The notes under the pieces: generated by a model | Databases searched by the model: none | Seen by the model: the letters and a program-made list of their open reading frames with translations, nothing else | Told to the model about the DNA's origin: nothing | Translations under genes and position numbers: made by a program | DNA from: Rhizobacter sp. Root404 | GTDB taxonomy: Bacteria > Pseudomonadota > Gammaproteobacteria > Burkholderiales > Burkholderiaceae_C | DNA length: 64,000 nucleotides | Assembly: GCF_001425865.1 (NCBI RefSeq) | Contig: NZ_LMDS01000004.1 | Location: forward strand, 375,515 to 439,514 | Direction: 5' to 3' | In this document: in pieces, positions 8,835-17,348 of the stretch | How the letters are laid out: every line of letters begins with the position of its first letter | Numbering within the stretch: position 1 is the first letter of the stretch

Positions 8835-11447
8835 ATGGCTGACTTGTTGGAACGTGCAACGGCACTCGCGGTGCTGAAGGAGCGGCTGCAGGAAGCGCGC
8901 ACCCGCGGCGGTGTGGTGCTGGTGACCGGCGAAGCGGGCATCGGCAAGTCGACCTTGCTGCAGGCGGGCGCCGCGTCGCACGACCTGGTCTGGTGGGGCC
9001 GCTGCGACGCGCTTGCCACGCCTCACCCGCTGGCCCCGCTGCTCGACATCGCGCGCGAAGCGCAACCCCGGTTTGCCGCTCTGCTGTCCGGCCCGCGGCC
9101 AGCGCTCTTCGATGCGGTGATCGACGATCTTCGCGGTGCCCCATCGCCCCTGCTCGTCGTCATCGAAGACGCCCACTGGGCCGACGACGCGACGCTGGAC
9201 TTGCTGAAATTCCTCGGCCGGCGTATTGCCGGCACGCGCGCGGTGCTGGCAATCAGCTTCCGCGACGACGAGGTCACCGCCGCGCACCCGTTGCGTCGGT
9301 TGCTGGGCGAGTTGCCGGCTGCTGCGGTGACACGCATCGATCTGGCGCGACTGTCCGAGTCCGCGGTCGAGGCGCTTGCGCGGCAGGCGGGGCGTCCGGT
9401 CGAGGGCCTGTTTGCCGCCACCCGCGGCAACCCGTTCTTCGTCACCGAGGTGCTGCGCGATGCGGGTGCCGCCGTACCCCGCAGCGTGCAGGACCTGGTG
9501 CTCGCGCGCTACGCGCGGCTGTCCGGCGCGGCCCAGGCGATCCTTCGGGTGGCGGCGCTCGTTCCGGCCCGCATCGAGCACTGGCTGCTCGATGCGGTGC
9601 TGTCGCCGGCGGCAAGCGAGCTCGAGGCGTGTCTGAGCTCTGGCCTGTTGCAGGGCGAGGGATCGTTCCTGCACTATCGCCACGAGCTGGCGCGAGCGGC
9701 AATCGAATCGTCGCTGCAGGCGCCCGTGTCGCAGGCGCTGCACCGGCAGCTGCTGCAGGCACTGGTGAGCAGTGGACGGCCAGTGGCGATGGCGCGCCTG
9801 GCGCACCACGCCGGCATGGCCGACGACACGGAAGCGGTGCGGCGCTTCGCTCCGGTCGCCGCCGAAGAAGCCAAGTCGCGCGAATCGCACCGAGAGGCAG
9901 TGCACCACTGGGAGGCGGCGCTTCGCTGTCCATCGATAGACGGCGACGAGGCGCTCCGGCTCGACTGGCTGGAATCCTACGCGCAAGAGTGCCACCTGCT
10001 CGACCGCTTCGACTCGGCTCACGAAGCCCGCCGGCAGATCGAGGCGCGGCTCGAACGCTCCGACGACGTGCGGCGGCGTGCGCTCAACCTCAGCCACACC
10101 GCACTGCTGTATGTCCACATGACGCAAAACGCGCAGGCCGACGCCGCCAGCCAGCGCGCCATCGAACTGCTCGAGGCCGTGCCGCCGGGGCCGGAGCTGG
10201 CGACGGCCTATGGCGTCGAGGCCTCGTTGCGAATGCTCAACCGCGAGCATGAACTGAGCCTGGCTTGGTGCGGCAAGGCGATCGAGTTGGCGCAGCGCTT
10301 CGGCCAGCGCGGTCGCGAGCTGATGTCACGCGTGACTGCGGCGGTGGCAACCATGTTCGTCGACTACGACGCGGGCTGTGCCGATGCACTGGCCGTTCTG
10401 GCGCCGGCACTCGCCGAGAGGCAGCACGGGGTGGCGGCCAGCGTTCTGATCAACCTCGGATCGGGCTCCGGCGAGCTCTGGCACCTCGCCGGCGCCGAGC
10501 GCTGGCTGAACGAAGCCATCAACTTCACGACCGACCACGAGATGGACGGTAACCTGCACTACGCACTCGCCTGGCTGGCGCTGTGCGAACTGCGCGTCGG
10601 GCGCTGGGACATGGCAGGCGACCGCGCCAGCCACGTCGTCGCCCGCACCGGCGCGGCCACGATCAGCCGGCTCATGGCGCTGGTGGCACTCGGTCGGCTG
10701 CGCGGCCTGCGCGGCGATCCGGGCGCGCGCGCCACGCTCGACGAAGCCCTGACGCTGGCCGGCAGCAGCGACACCTTGCAGCGCCTGGCGCCCGTGCGTG
10801 CCGCGCGCGCCGAGGCCGCCTGGCTGCGTGGCGACCTCGCGGCCTGCGATGCCGAAGCGCGCACCGCGTTCCCGCTCGCGCAGCAGCGCCGCCACCCGTG
10901 GTTCATCGGCGAGCTCGCCGCGTGGTGCTGGCGCGCCGGCACCCTGCGCACGGTGCCCGAGCATTGCGCCGAACCCTACGCACTGGAAATCGCCGGTCGC
11001 TGGCGCGAAGCAGGCGACGCATGGCAGCGGCTCGGCTGCCCATTCGAGCGCGCGCGCGCCCTCGCCGAAGGCGATGCAGCAGCCCAGCAGGAAGCGCTCA
11101 TCGTCTTCGAGCGCCTGGGTGCGCACCCCGCCGCTGAGGCACTGCGCCGCCGCTTGCGCGAAGCCGGCATCCGGGGTGTGGCGCGAGGGGCGCGGGCCAG
11201 CACGCTCAGCCACCCGTATGGGCTCACGAGCACCGAGATGCGCATCCTCGTGCTGATGAGCGAAGGCTTGCGCAATGCCGACATCGCCGGCCGCCTGCAC
11301 CGCTCGGTACGCACCGTCGACCACCATGTAGCTGCAGTGCTGGCCAAGCTCGAAGCAGCCAACCGGCTCGAGGCCGTGCGCCGTGCCGAGCGCGACGGCT
11401 GGCTGCCCGCAGGGGCGAAATATGGGCAAGCAGACATCGCAAGATAG
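8835..11447 (+). CDS. LuxR-family (LAL/MalT-type) ATPase regulator
   Basis: An 870-residue regulator of the large ATP-binding LuxR class. Walker A is GEAGIGKST at 32-40 and Walker B lies in LLVVIEDAHWAD at ~106-117. A long helical TPR-like middle region follows. The C-terminal ~60 residues are a LuxR helix-turn-helix (LTSTEMRILVLMSEGL, NADIAGRLHRSVRTVDHH). The ATG at 8835 starts the ATPase domain directly; the open frame upstream is the flavoprotein gene read out of frame. It follows the flavoprotein by 76 bp. With the AfsR-like gene at 2678 it brackets the OsmC operon, and it lies just upstream of two DUF4242 genes. Confidence 0.88.
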   Translation: MADLLERATALAVLKERLQEARTRGGVVLVTGEAGIGKSTLLQAGAASHDLVWWGRCDALATPHPLAPLLDIAREAQPRFAALLSGPRPALFDAVIDDLRGAPSPLLVVIEDAHWADDATLDLLKFLGRRIAGTRAVLAISFRDDEVTAAHPLRRLLGELPAAAVTRIDLARLSESAVEALARQAGRPVEGLFAATRGNPFFVTEVLRDAGAAVPRSVQDLVLARYARLSGAAQAILRVAALVPARIEHWLLDAVLSPAASELEACLSSGLLQGEGSFLHYRHELARAAIESSLQAPVSQALHRQLLQALVSSGRPVAMARLAHHAGMADDTEAVRRFAPVAAEEAKSRESHREAVHHWEAALRCPSIDGDEALRLDWLESYAQECHLLDRFDSAHEARRQIEARLERSDDVRRRALNLSHTALLYVHMTQNAQADAASQRAIELLEAVPPGPELATAYGVEASLRMLNREHELSLAWCGKAIELAQRFGQRGRELMSRVTAAVATMFVDYDAGCADALAVLAPALAERQHGVAASVLINLGSGSGELWHLAGAERWLNEAINFTTDHEMDGNLHYALAWLALCELRVGRWDMAGDRASHVVARTGAATISRLMALVALGRLRGLRGDPGARATLDEALTLAGSSDTLQRLAPVRAARAEAAWLRGDLAACDAEARTAFPLAQQRRHPWFIGELAAWCWRAGTLRTVPEHCAEPYALEIAGRWREAGDAWQRLGCPFERARALAEGDAAAQQEALIVFERLGAHPAAEALRRRLREAGIRGVARGARASTLSHPYGLTSTEMRILVLMSEGLRNADIAGRLHRSVRTVDHHVAAVLAKLEAANRLEAVRRAERDGWLPAGAKYGQADIAR

Positions 11448-11537
11448 GCAGCGCTACCGTCGCTCGCATCGCAGCGCGTCGGCACAGTTCGGTCCACGGC
11501 AGCGCTGTTGCTGCCGCCACTTCCAAGGACCACTTCC

Positions 11538-11813
11538 ATGAACCGCTACATGATCGAACGCCACTTCCCGCAAGGCCTGTCGATTCCGCTCACCGACGAA
11601 GGCAAGAAGGCCGTCGCCGGCGTGGTCGCCAACAATGCCGAACACGGCGTGACCTGGATTCACTCGTACGTGAACCCGGACCGCACCGGCACTTTCTGCG
11701 TCTACGACGGCCCCAGCCCCGAAGCCATCCGCAAGGTTGCCGAACGCAACGGCCTGCCGGTCACACGCATCACGGAGGTGAGCGTCCTCGACCCGTACTT
11801 CTATCGTCCTTGA
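11538..11813 (+). CDS. DUF4242 protein, cytoplasmic copy
   Basis: A 91-residue DUF4242 protein beginning MNRYMIERHFPQGL and containing the family signature WIHSYVNPD, then FCVYDGPS, and GLPVTRITEV with DP near the end. No signal peptide. DUF4242 folds as a small alpha/beta barrel-like domain and is biochemically uncharacterised. The ATG at 11538 sits in CACTTCCATG; another ATG at 11508 is possible but adds residues not seen in relatives. The gene is followed 42 bp later by an exported paralogue. Confidence 0.8.
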   Translation: MNRYMIERHFPQGLSIPLTDEGKKAVAGVVANNAEHGVTWIHSYVNPDRTGTFCVYDGPSPEAIRKVAERNGLPVTRITEVSVLDPYFYRP

Positions 11814-11855
11814 AGTCCCCCTTCGAGGCCGCCGCCCAACTACCACATCACCCAC

Positions 11856-12206
11856 ATGAAACCGATCTACACCCTCCTCATCTCCGTTGCCTCCGTGTTC
11901 GCTGCCGCTGCGCCCGTCATGGCCCAGCAGCGCTTCGTCATCGAGCGCGAGATCCCGGGCGCTTCGCAGATGTCAGCCGAGCAGCTGCGCGATGCGTCGC
12001 GCAAGTCGAATGCCGTGCTCAAGTCGATGGGCACTGACATCCAATGGGTGCAAAGCTATGTCGCCGGCGACAAGATCTACTGCGTCTACAACGCGACCAG
12101 CGAATCGCTGATCCGCGAGCACGCGCAGAAGTCCGGCTTCCCGGCGAATCGCATCACGCCTGTGGCGGCAATGCTCGACCCGACGACGGCTTTCAACTCG
12201 AAGTAG
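11856..12206 (+). CDS. DUF4242 protein, exported copy
   Basis: A 116-residue paralogue of the upstream gene with an added N-terminal signal peptide. MKPIYTLLISVASVFAAAAP leads to a likely signal-peptidase site after VMA, and the mature part begins QQRFVIEREIPG. The signature WVQSYVAGDKIYCVYNA and the end PVAAMLDPTTA match DUF4242. Paired cytoplasmic and exported copies suggest that the same ligand or reaction is handled on both sides of the membrane; that is inference. A strong inverted repeat follows 9 bp after the stop. Confidence 0.82.
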   Translation: MKPIYTLLISVASVFAAAAPVMAQQRFVIEREIPGASQMSAEQLRDASRKSNAVLKSMGTDIQWVQSYVAGDKIYCVYNATSESLIREHAQKSGFPANRITPVAAMLDPTTAFNSK

Positions 12207-12214
12207 TGCGACGT

Positions 12215-12246
12215 TGCCGAATCATCGCGTACGCGATGGTTCGGCA
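12215..12246. repeat. 32-bp inverted repeat, terminator or operator
   Basis: Two 15-base arms (TGCCGAATCATCGCG and CGCGATGGTTCGGCA) flank a 2-base centre. They differ at one position, which would be a G-U pair in RNA. No T-run follows on the plus strand. It could end transcription of the DUF4242 genes or be the operator of the TetR-type gene now broken just downstream. Confidence 0.6.
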
Positions 12247-12285
12247 CTGACATCCGAGGTTCAACGTGCGACGGGGGGACCACAC

Positions 12286-12368
12286 ATGTCGTCCGAGGCC
12301 AACAAGAAGCTGATGCAGGAAATCTTTGCCGACATTGCCCACGGCAACGGAGCGCTGTTCGGAGCCAC
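12286..12368 (+). pseudogene. SnoaL/NTF2-like protein, N-terminal fragment
   Basis: From an ATG at 12286, preceded by GGGGGG as a ribosome site, the frame reads MSSEANKKLMQEIFADIAHG and then NGALFG. This is the characteristic N-terminus of nuclear-transport-factor-2/SnoaL-like proteins. After ~27 residues the family similarity stops abruptly at ~12365-12368. From there the DNA encodes the middle of a TetR regulator in another frame. The remaining ~100 residues of the protein are missing. Confidence 0.65.
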
Positions 12369-12905
12369 GTGCGCATGCTCTATCACTACTTCGGCGGCAA
12401 GGACGCGCTGTACGTCGCGGTGCTCGAAGAAGTGCTGGCCCGATTGCGGCGCGAAGAGTTGCAGCTCGACTACGAAGACGTGGCGCCGCTCGAAGGCCTG
12501 CTGCGCCTCTTCGACTTCATCGACGGCCACTTCGCACAGCACCCGGAGCTGCGCTGCCTGCTCGCCTTCGAAAACCTCAACCGGGCGCAGCACCTGCGCA
12601 AGTCGACGCGCATCCCGACGATGTCGTCACCCGTCATCGGCTTGATCGAGCGCCTGCTGCAGCGCGGCGAGATGGCCGGGGACCTTCGTGCCGGCATCGA
12701 TCCGCTGAACCTTTACGTCGCCATGGTCAGCATGGCGTACTACGGAAAGTCGCACGCATACACACTGTCGCGCATCTTCGAGACCGACCTTGCCGCGCCT
12801 CGATGGCAGGCCACCCAAGCCATTGAAACACGACGAATGCTGTCGGGCTACCTGCTGACAACGGCACCAGAAGGCCGTGAGAGAACGACGATTGTTCGAC
12901 CCTAG
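12369..12905 (+). pseudogene. TetR-family regulator lacking its DNA-binding domain
   Basis: The protein begins at the end of the TetR recognition helix (RMLYHYFGGKDALYVAVLEE) and continues through a normal TetR_C-like ligand-binding domain of ~175 residues. The first ~40 residues of the helix-turn-helix domain are absent and replaced by the SnoaL fragment. A GTG at 12369 could start a product, but it could not bind DNA. Such a C-terminal domain could still dimerise. I regard it as a deletion derivative. Both partners probably came from a neighbouring SnoaL-TetR pair. Confidence 0.72.
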
Positions 12906-13189
12906 GGATCTGACTGCCGAGACAGCTTGGCAGCGGTTGCTGCCGGTCGCCGGAGGCGCACAAGCTTCCGGTAAGCGGCACCAAGCTGACTCTCGCCTCT
13001 GGGAGCCGGTTGCGGCTCGAGTGTCAGCTATTCATGCACAGCTGACTTCGGTGCTGCAAACCGCTGGACTTGCGCCGCGAACGGCTGCTTCCTCACACCG
13101 CGACGGGCTCAGATCGACCCAACGCGGACATTCCGATCCCGGATTCGACGCCGAAAAGCGGCCCTCCGAGGAACGGCAAGGGCGCACCG
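12906..13189. other. Intergenic, nothing recognised
   Basis: About 280 bp between the TetR remnant and the end of the P450 operon. Open frames exist but none resembles a protein or has a good ribosome site. The 15-mer at 12930-12944 recurs at 57149-57163, also in a gene-poor stretch. Confidence 0.5.
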
Positions 13190-14440
13190 TCAACTCCGTT
13201 GGCGCGCATCCTCAAACATGCGACTCAATGGCACGCTAGAGTCGCATGCCGCTGCGGGCAGCGGACTCTTCCCAGATTCCAGCAGCTTGCGTGCTGCCAT
13301 GTGATCCATCGGGGCGTTGACACTTTCGACGCAGACCAATCGGTCTGCCACGTAGTGCAGGACGGAAAAGCTCGCAGGCGCTGCGCCCGGGCGGATGTGT
13401 CGAACGCCATCGTGCGGCATCAACCCGGCCATCTGCAGACGGAGCCCGCCTTGTTCCGACCAGAACCACGGCAAGGCACGATAGGGCTCGTCGCGGCCGA
13501 GCAAGGTCGCCAACGCCGTACGCGCCTGGTCGTTGGCGTTCTGCACCGACTCGAGCCGCAGATGGCGGCCGCTCGTGTGCTCGTCGAAACTGGCGCAGTC
13601 GCCGATGGCCAGGACGAGTGGGTCCGACGTCCGCATCCCGTGATCGACCTTGATGCCGTTGTCGCACACGAGGCCGGCCTCGCTCGCGAGCGTGTGCTCG
13701 GGAACGGCGCCTATGCCAAGCACCATCAGGTCGACAGGTTCACGTTGCCCGTCGACGGTCAGCGCTGCGAGCCGGTCACCTTCGATCTCGAAGCCGCCCG
13801 CCGCGACGCCGAGCCGCAGGTCGATACCGTTGGCACGATGCGTCTGCAAGACATGCTCGGCCAGTTCGGGCGAGACCGAACGCATCAGCAGCCGCGGAGC
13901 CGCTTCCAGCACCGTGACCGACTTGCCGGCGACGCGCGCGGTGGCCGCGATCTCCAGGCCGATGAAACCTCCGCCCAGTACCGTCAGGTGCTGGGCCGAG
14001 CCGATCAGTGGGCGCAGGCGCTGCGCATCGGCCGCGGTGCGCAGCACGGCAACGTTGGTCAGACCGTCGGGCAGGTGAGCGAGCCGACGCGCACGTGTGC
14101 CGGTGGCAAGCACCAGCGAGGAATAGGTCAGTTGGGTGCCGGAACGCAGGCGCACGCTGCGCTGCTCACGGTCAATGTGCACAGCGGGGTCGGCACGGTG
14201 CACTTCGATGCCGGAATCAACGTACCAGGCTTCCGGGCGGTGGGCCTGCAGCGCCTCCTCGGGGCTCTTGAGATAAGCCTTCGACAAGGGCGGTCGTTGG
14301 TACGGCAGCTCCGCCTCCTCGCACACCAAGTGGACGCGCGTACCAAGCCCTGCCGTCACCAGGCCGGCGCAGAGTTGCGCGGCGGCATGGCCACCACCGA
14401 CGATGACGATGTTGCCCTGTGTGGTGTCGGCCTCATTCAT
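13190..14440 (-). CDS. NAD(P)H-ferredoxin reductase (putidaredoxin reductase-like)
   Basis: A 416-residue FAD-dependent pyridine-nucleotide oxidoreductase. The N-terminal motif is IVIVGGGHAAAQ (FAD). A PYQRPPLSKAYL segment typical of bacterial ferredoxin reductases follows, then VLGGGFIGLE (NAD(P)H) and an AIGDCASF FAD-binding motif. It should pass electrons from NADH to the [2Fe-2S] ferredoxin encoded upstream and so feed the P450. The ATG at 14440 has GGAG 7 bases upstream; an in-frame GTG at 14452 is less likely. The start overlaps the MarR gene by 8 bp. Last gene of the operon. Confidence 0.9.
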   Translation of the reverse strand: MNEADTTQGNIVIVGGGHAAAQLCAGLVTAGLGTRVHLVCEEAELPYQRPPLSKAYLKSPEEALQAHRPEAWYVDSGIEVHRADPAVHIDREQRSVRLRSGTQLTYSSLVLATGTRARRLAHLPDGLTNVAVLRTAADAQRLRPLIGSAQHLTVLGGGFIGLEIAATARVAGKSVTVLEAAPRLLMRSVSPELAEHVLQTHRANGIDLRLGVAAGGFEIEGDRLAALTVDGQREPVDLMVLGIGAVPEHTLASEAGLVCDNGIKVDHGMRTSDPLVLAIGDCASFDEHTSGRHLRLESVQNANDQARTALATLLGRDEPYRALPWFWSEQGGLRLQMAGLMPHDGVRHIRPGAAPASFSVLHYVADRLVCVESVNAPMDHMAARKLLESGKSPLPAAACDSSVPLSRMFEDARQRS

Positions 14441-15056
14441 GATCGTCTCCACCGCTGCGGGCGCGACTCCCGGAAGCGGCTTTCGGGAAGCGCGCCGCGA
14501 TATAACGTTCGGTCGCGGCGTCGACCTCGGGCAGGTTCTCGTGCAATCTGGAAAGAAGTGAGATCAATGTGTCGCGCTCCTCGGCATTCAGCACCGATAG
14601 CAGCGCACGTTCGCGTTCCAACGCGATGCCGAGGATCTGGTCGTGCAGTTTCCGGCCTTGCTTGGTCAACGTGGCGATGCGCACCCTGCCATCGGCCGCA
14701 TCGAGGCCGAGCGTGATCAGACCCTTCGCCTGCATGCTCTTGAAACAACGGCTCACCGAAGCTTTGTCCATGCCGACTACCTTGGACACCTGCTGCGCGG
14801 AGATCGATCCCTCGATCGCCAGCAGCACCAGGCAGCGCCACGTCTCGATGCCCACATCCGCCACGCTCAGGTAGTGCTGAGAGGCGCCCCGCGACAGCTT
14901 GTTGGCGATCCAGGTGAGGAACGCCGGAACGTAGTGCTCCAAATCCACGACCTGGGGCGTCGTCTCGGCAGGTTTGGAACGTGATGTGCGGGTAGAGGGC
15001 ATGGTGGTCGCGCGTTGAGGCGATGCGACTCTATCCGAGGCCTCGAGCTGTTCCAT
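14433..15056 (-). CDS. MarR-family regulator
   Basis: A 207-residue winged-helix protein. The helix-turn-helix runs through SAQQVSKVVGMDKASVSRCF, with a wing around DAADGRVRIATLTKQG. The N-terminus is longer than usual; an internal ATG at 15002 would give a more typical length of 189 residues but lacks a clear ribosome site. It starts 4 bp after the ferredoxin stop and overlaps the reductase gene, so it is encoded inside the operon it probably controls. The 32-bp palindrome over the operon promoter is the obvious binding site. The aromatic substrate of the P450 or its CoA ester would be the expected ligand. Confidence 0.85.
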   Translation of the reverse strand: MEQLEASDRVASPQRATTMPSTRTSRSKPAETTPQVVDLEHYVPAFLTWIANKLSRGASQHYLSVADVGIETWRCLVLLAIEGSISAQQVSKVVGMDKASVSRCFKSMQAKGLITLGLDAADGRVRIATLTKQGRKLHDQILGIALERERALLSVLNAEERDTLISLLSRLHENLPEVDAATERYIAARFPKAASGSRARSGGDDHE

Positions 15057-15060
15057 GGCG

Positions 15061-15384
15061 CTACTGCTGCCGTTCCGGAATGCGCACGACCAGGCCTTGC
15101 ATCGCTGCGGTCAGCTTGATCTGGCACGACAGGCGGCTGGTCGGCTGGCGCTCCGTGGCCGTGCATTCCAGCATCTCTAGTTCGTTGGCCAGCGGCGGCG
15201 GCAGCTGGTCGGCCCAGGCCTCGTCGACGATCACGTGGCAAGTCGCGCACATGGCCGAGCCGCCGCATTCGGCCACGATGCCGGCCACGCCCGCGCCGGT
15301 GGCCGCCTGCATGACGCTGACGCCCTCGGGCGCCTCCAGCCCCTGCTCGGTGCCGTCGAAATGGATGAAAGTGATGTCGGGCAC
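15061..15384 (-). CDS. [2Fe-2S] ferredoxin, putidaredoxin/adrenodoxin type
   Basis: A 107-residue ferredoxin with the vertebrate/bacterial P450-type spacing: C40-x5-C46-x2-C49-x37-C87. The segment LSCQIKL ends the cluster-binding region. A GTG start at 15384 is chosen because AGGAGG lies 5 bases upstream. It lies between the P450 (23 bp gap) and the MarR gene (4 bp) and is the predicted direct electron donor to the P450. Confidence 0.93.
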   Translation of the reverse strand: MPDITFIHFDGTEQGLEAPEGVSVMQAATGAGVAGIVAECGGSAMCATCHVIVDEAWADQLPPPLANELEMLECTATERQPTSRLSCQIKLTAAMQGLVVRIPERQQ

Positions 15385-15407
15385 GTGTGCCTCCTGAAAG
15401 CGATGAA

Positions 15408-16619
15408 TCAAACCGGGATCAGCCGCAGCGGCAGCGTGTCCAGCGCGCGCAGCGTGTTGTTCAGGCGACGGGTGTGAACGCCGGCGACCTCGATGCGCTT
15501 GACGCGCTTGGCCAAGGCGGTGAGGACCACTTCCCCTTCCAGCCGCGCCACGGCCTGCCCCACGCACCCGTGGATGCCCGACCCCAGCGCCATGTGCCCG
15601 CTCGGGCGCCGCTGAATGTCGAAGCGGGTCGGCTCGGCCCACTTCCGCGGGTCGCGGTTGGCGGACGCGAGCATGCACAGCACCTTGGTGTTGTCGCGCA
15701 CGGGCAGCCCGGCGATCTCGCAGTCGCCCGCGGCTGTGCGGAAAAAGGTCTGCACGGTGGATTCCCAGCGCAGTGCTTCCTCGAAAGCCGGACGCGCCAG
15801 CGAATGATCGGCATGCAGCATCGCGTACTGGTCGGGGTGATGGGCCAAGCTGTAGAGCGCGTTGCCGATCCCGTTGATCGTGGTGTCCACCCCCGCCGAC
15901 AGGAACGAGCGCACCAGCAGCGGCGCATGCTGAGGATCGATCTCGCCGGCGTCCGCGGCCTGATAGATCTGGTCGCCGAAGCCACCCGGCCTGAGCTGGT
16001 CGCGCTGGCAATGCACCATGATCCACTGCGTGACCTCGCCGACACGGGCCGTGCTCTTCGCCAGCAGTTCGTTGCGTGGGCCCATCGAGTTGAAGATCAT
16101 GTCGCCGTAGATCAACAGGTTCTCGCGGCCGTCGTCGCCCAGCCCCACCGCGTCGGGAAAGACCTTGAGCGGATACGGCTGGGCCAGATCCTCGATGCCG
16201 TCGATCTGGTCATGCGCGACCGACTTCTCGAGGCAGCGGTCGACCAGCGCTTCCGCTTCGGCGGTGAAGGCGGCACGAATCTGCATCACCACCTTGGGGC
16301 TCAGGATGCGGGACAGCACCGCGCGGTTCTGCGTGTGCAGCGGCGGGTCGACTTCCAGGATCAGGCTCTTCGGCCGGAACGGCGCTTCGAGGTTGAAGTT
16401 CGTCAGTCCGACCCCGGCGCTCGAGATGAAGCGCACGTGGTCGTTGAAAACGGCGTGCGTCTCGGCGTGGCGGGCGCAGGCCAGCAGGTCGCCATACGGC
16501 GTGAGCCGCACGACCGGCCCGGCTTCGCGCATGCGCTCGTGCATCGGGTAGGGATCGAGGAGGTTCTCTTCGGAATACGGGTCGATGTCCAGCTCGGGGA
16601 TGTTCAGGTTGTCGTTCAT
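15408..16619 (-). CDS. Cytochrome P450, CYP199-like para-substituted benzoate monooxygenase
   Basis: A 403-residue soluble P450. I-helix AGVDTT at 242-247, ExxR at 281-284 and the heme thiolate Cys352 in GSGIHGCVGQ are all present. Stretches such as PSLILE-type KSLILEVDPPLHT, LLVRSFLSAGVDTT and VQTFFRT follow the CYP199A pattern of Rhodopseudomonas palustris, whose members demethylate or hydroxylate 4-substituted benzoates such as 4-methoxybenzoate. The exact substrate here is inferred, not shown. ATG at 16619 with AGGAG 6 bases upstream; a GTG immediately before it is also possible. It forms one operon with its ferredoxin, reductase and a Liv-type importer. Confidence 0.9.
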   Translation of the reverse strand: MNDNLNIPELDIDPYSEENLLDPYPMHERMREAGPVVRLTPYGDLLACARHAETHAVFNDHVRFISSAGVGLTNFNLEAPFRPKSLILEVDPPLHTQNRAVLSRILSPKVVMQIRAAFTAEAEALVDRCLEKSVAHDQIDGIEDLAQPYPLKVFPDAVGLGDDGRENLLIYGDMIFNSMGPRNELLAKSTARVGEVTQWIMVHCQRDQLRPGGFGDQIYQAADAGEIDPQHAPLLVRSFLSAGVDTTINGIGNALYSLAHHPDQYAMLHADHSLARPAFEEALRWESTVQTFFRTAAGDCEIAGLPVRDNTKVLCMLASANRDPRKWAEPTRFDIQRRPSGHMALGSGIHGCVGQAVARLEGEVVLTALAKRVKRIEVAGVHTRRLNNTLRALDTLPLRLIPV

Positions 16620-16631
16620 CACAGTCTCCTC

Positions 16632-17348
16632 TCAATGCACGGCCATGCCCACGAGCCGCTCGAGCGTGTGGACATCGCCTCGCAGTTCTTCGGCCAACGC
16701 GGCATGCGCGACTGCGCCGCGCTCCAGCACCAGCGCACGGTTCGCATAGCCGAGCGCCTCCTGTACCTGCTGCTCGACGATCACGACCGTGATCCCGGAC
16801 GAACTCCGGCTCAGGTTCGCGAACGCGTTCAGCAACTCCTGGCGGATCAGCGGCGCCAATCCTTCCAGCGGTTCATCCAACAGCAGCACGCGCGGCTCGC
16901 CGAGCAGCGTGCGCGCCACCGACAGCATCTGCTGTTCGCCGCCGGACAGCTGGGCGCCGCCGTTCCGCCGGCGCTCTGCCAGCCGCGGAAAAAGCGCGTA
17001 CGCCTCGTCGAGTGCGCGCCGCGGGCGCTGCTTCAGGCCTGCCACGAGGTTCTCTTCGACGCTCAGCGACGGAAAGATGTCGCGCGTCTGCGGCACCAGC
17101 CCCAGGCCGCGCTGCGCGCGCTGGTGCGGTGCGAGGTGGCCGATGTCTTCGCCGTCGAAGACGATGCGGCCCGACGTGAGTCGTGCCAGGCCCATGACCG
17201 CCCTCAGCGCGGTGGTCTTGCCGACGCCGTTGCGGCCGATGATCGCCAGGCGCTCCTGTGGAGCTACGCTGAAGGTCAAGCCGTTGAGCACGGTCATCGG
17301 GCCGTAGCCCGCGACAACGTCATGGAGTTCGAGCAGCGGCGTGTTCAT
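16632..17348 (-). CDS. ABC transporter ATP-binding protein, LivF type
   Basis: A 238-residue ATPase. Walker A is GRNGVGKTT, the signature is LSGGEQQ, and Walker B is LLLDEPLEG. The LivF-specific segment LGLVPQTRDIFPSLSVEENL is clear. It pairs with the LivG gene, which it overlaps by 1 bp (TGATG), to power uptake through LivHM. Its 3' end lies 12 bp before the P450 start, linking uptake and oxidation of the same compound. Confidence 0.92.
   Translation of the reverse strand: MNTPLLELHDVVAGYGPMTVLNGLTFSVAPQERLAIIGRNGVGKTTALRAVMGLARLTSGRIVFDGEDIGHLAPHQRAQRGLGLVPQTRDIFPSLSVEENLVAGLKQRPRRALDEAYALFPRLAERRRNGGAQLSGGEQQMLSVARTLLGEPRVLLLDEPLEGLAPLIRQELLNAFANLSRSSSGITVVIVEQQVQEALGYANRALVLERGAVAHAALAEELRGDVHTLERLVGMAVH

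Noticed and set aside
12930..12944. 15-mer shared with 57149-57163 as a possible dispersed repeat
   Set aside because: Only 15 bases, partly self-complementary and GC-rich; two copies in 64 kb are not enough to call a repeat family.
12877..13239. 121-codon plus frame after the TetR remnant
   Set aside because: No similarity recognised, no ribosome site and it overlaps the end of the reductase gene.
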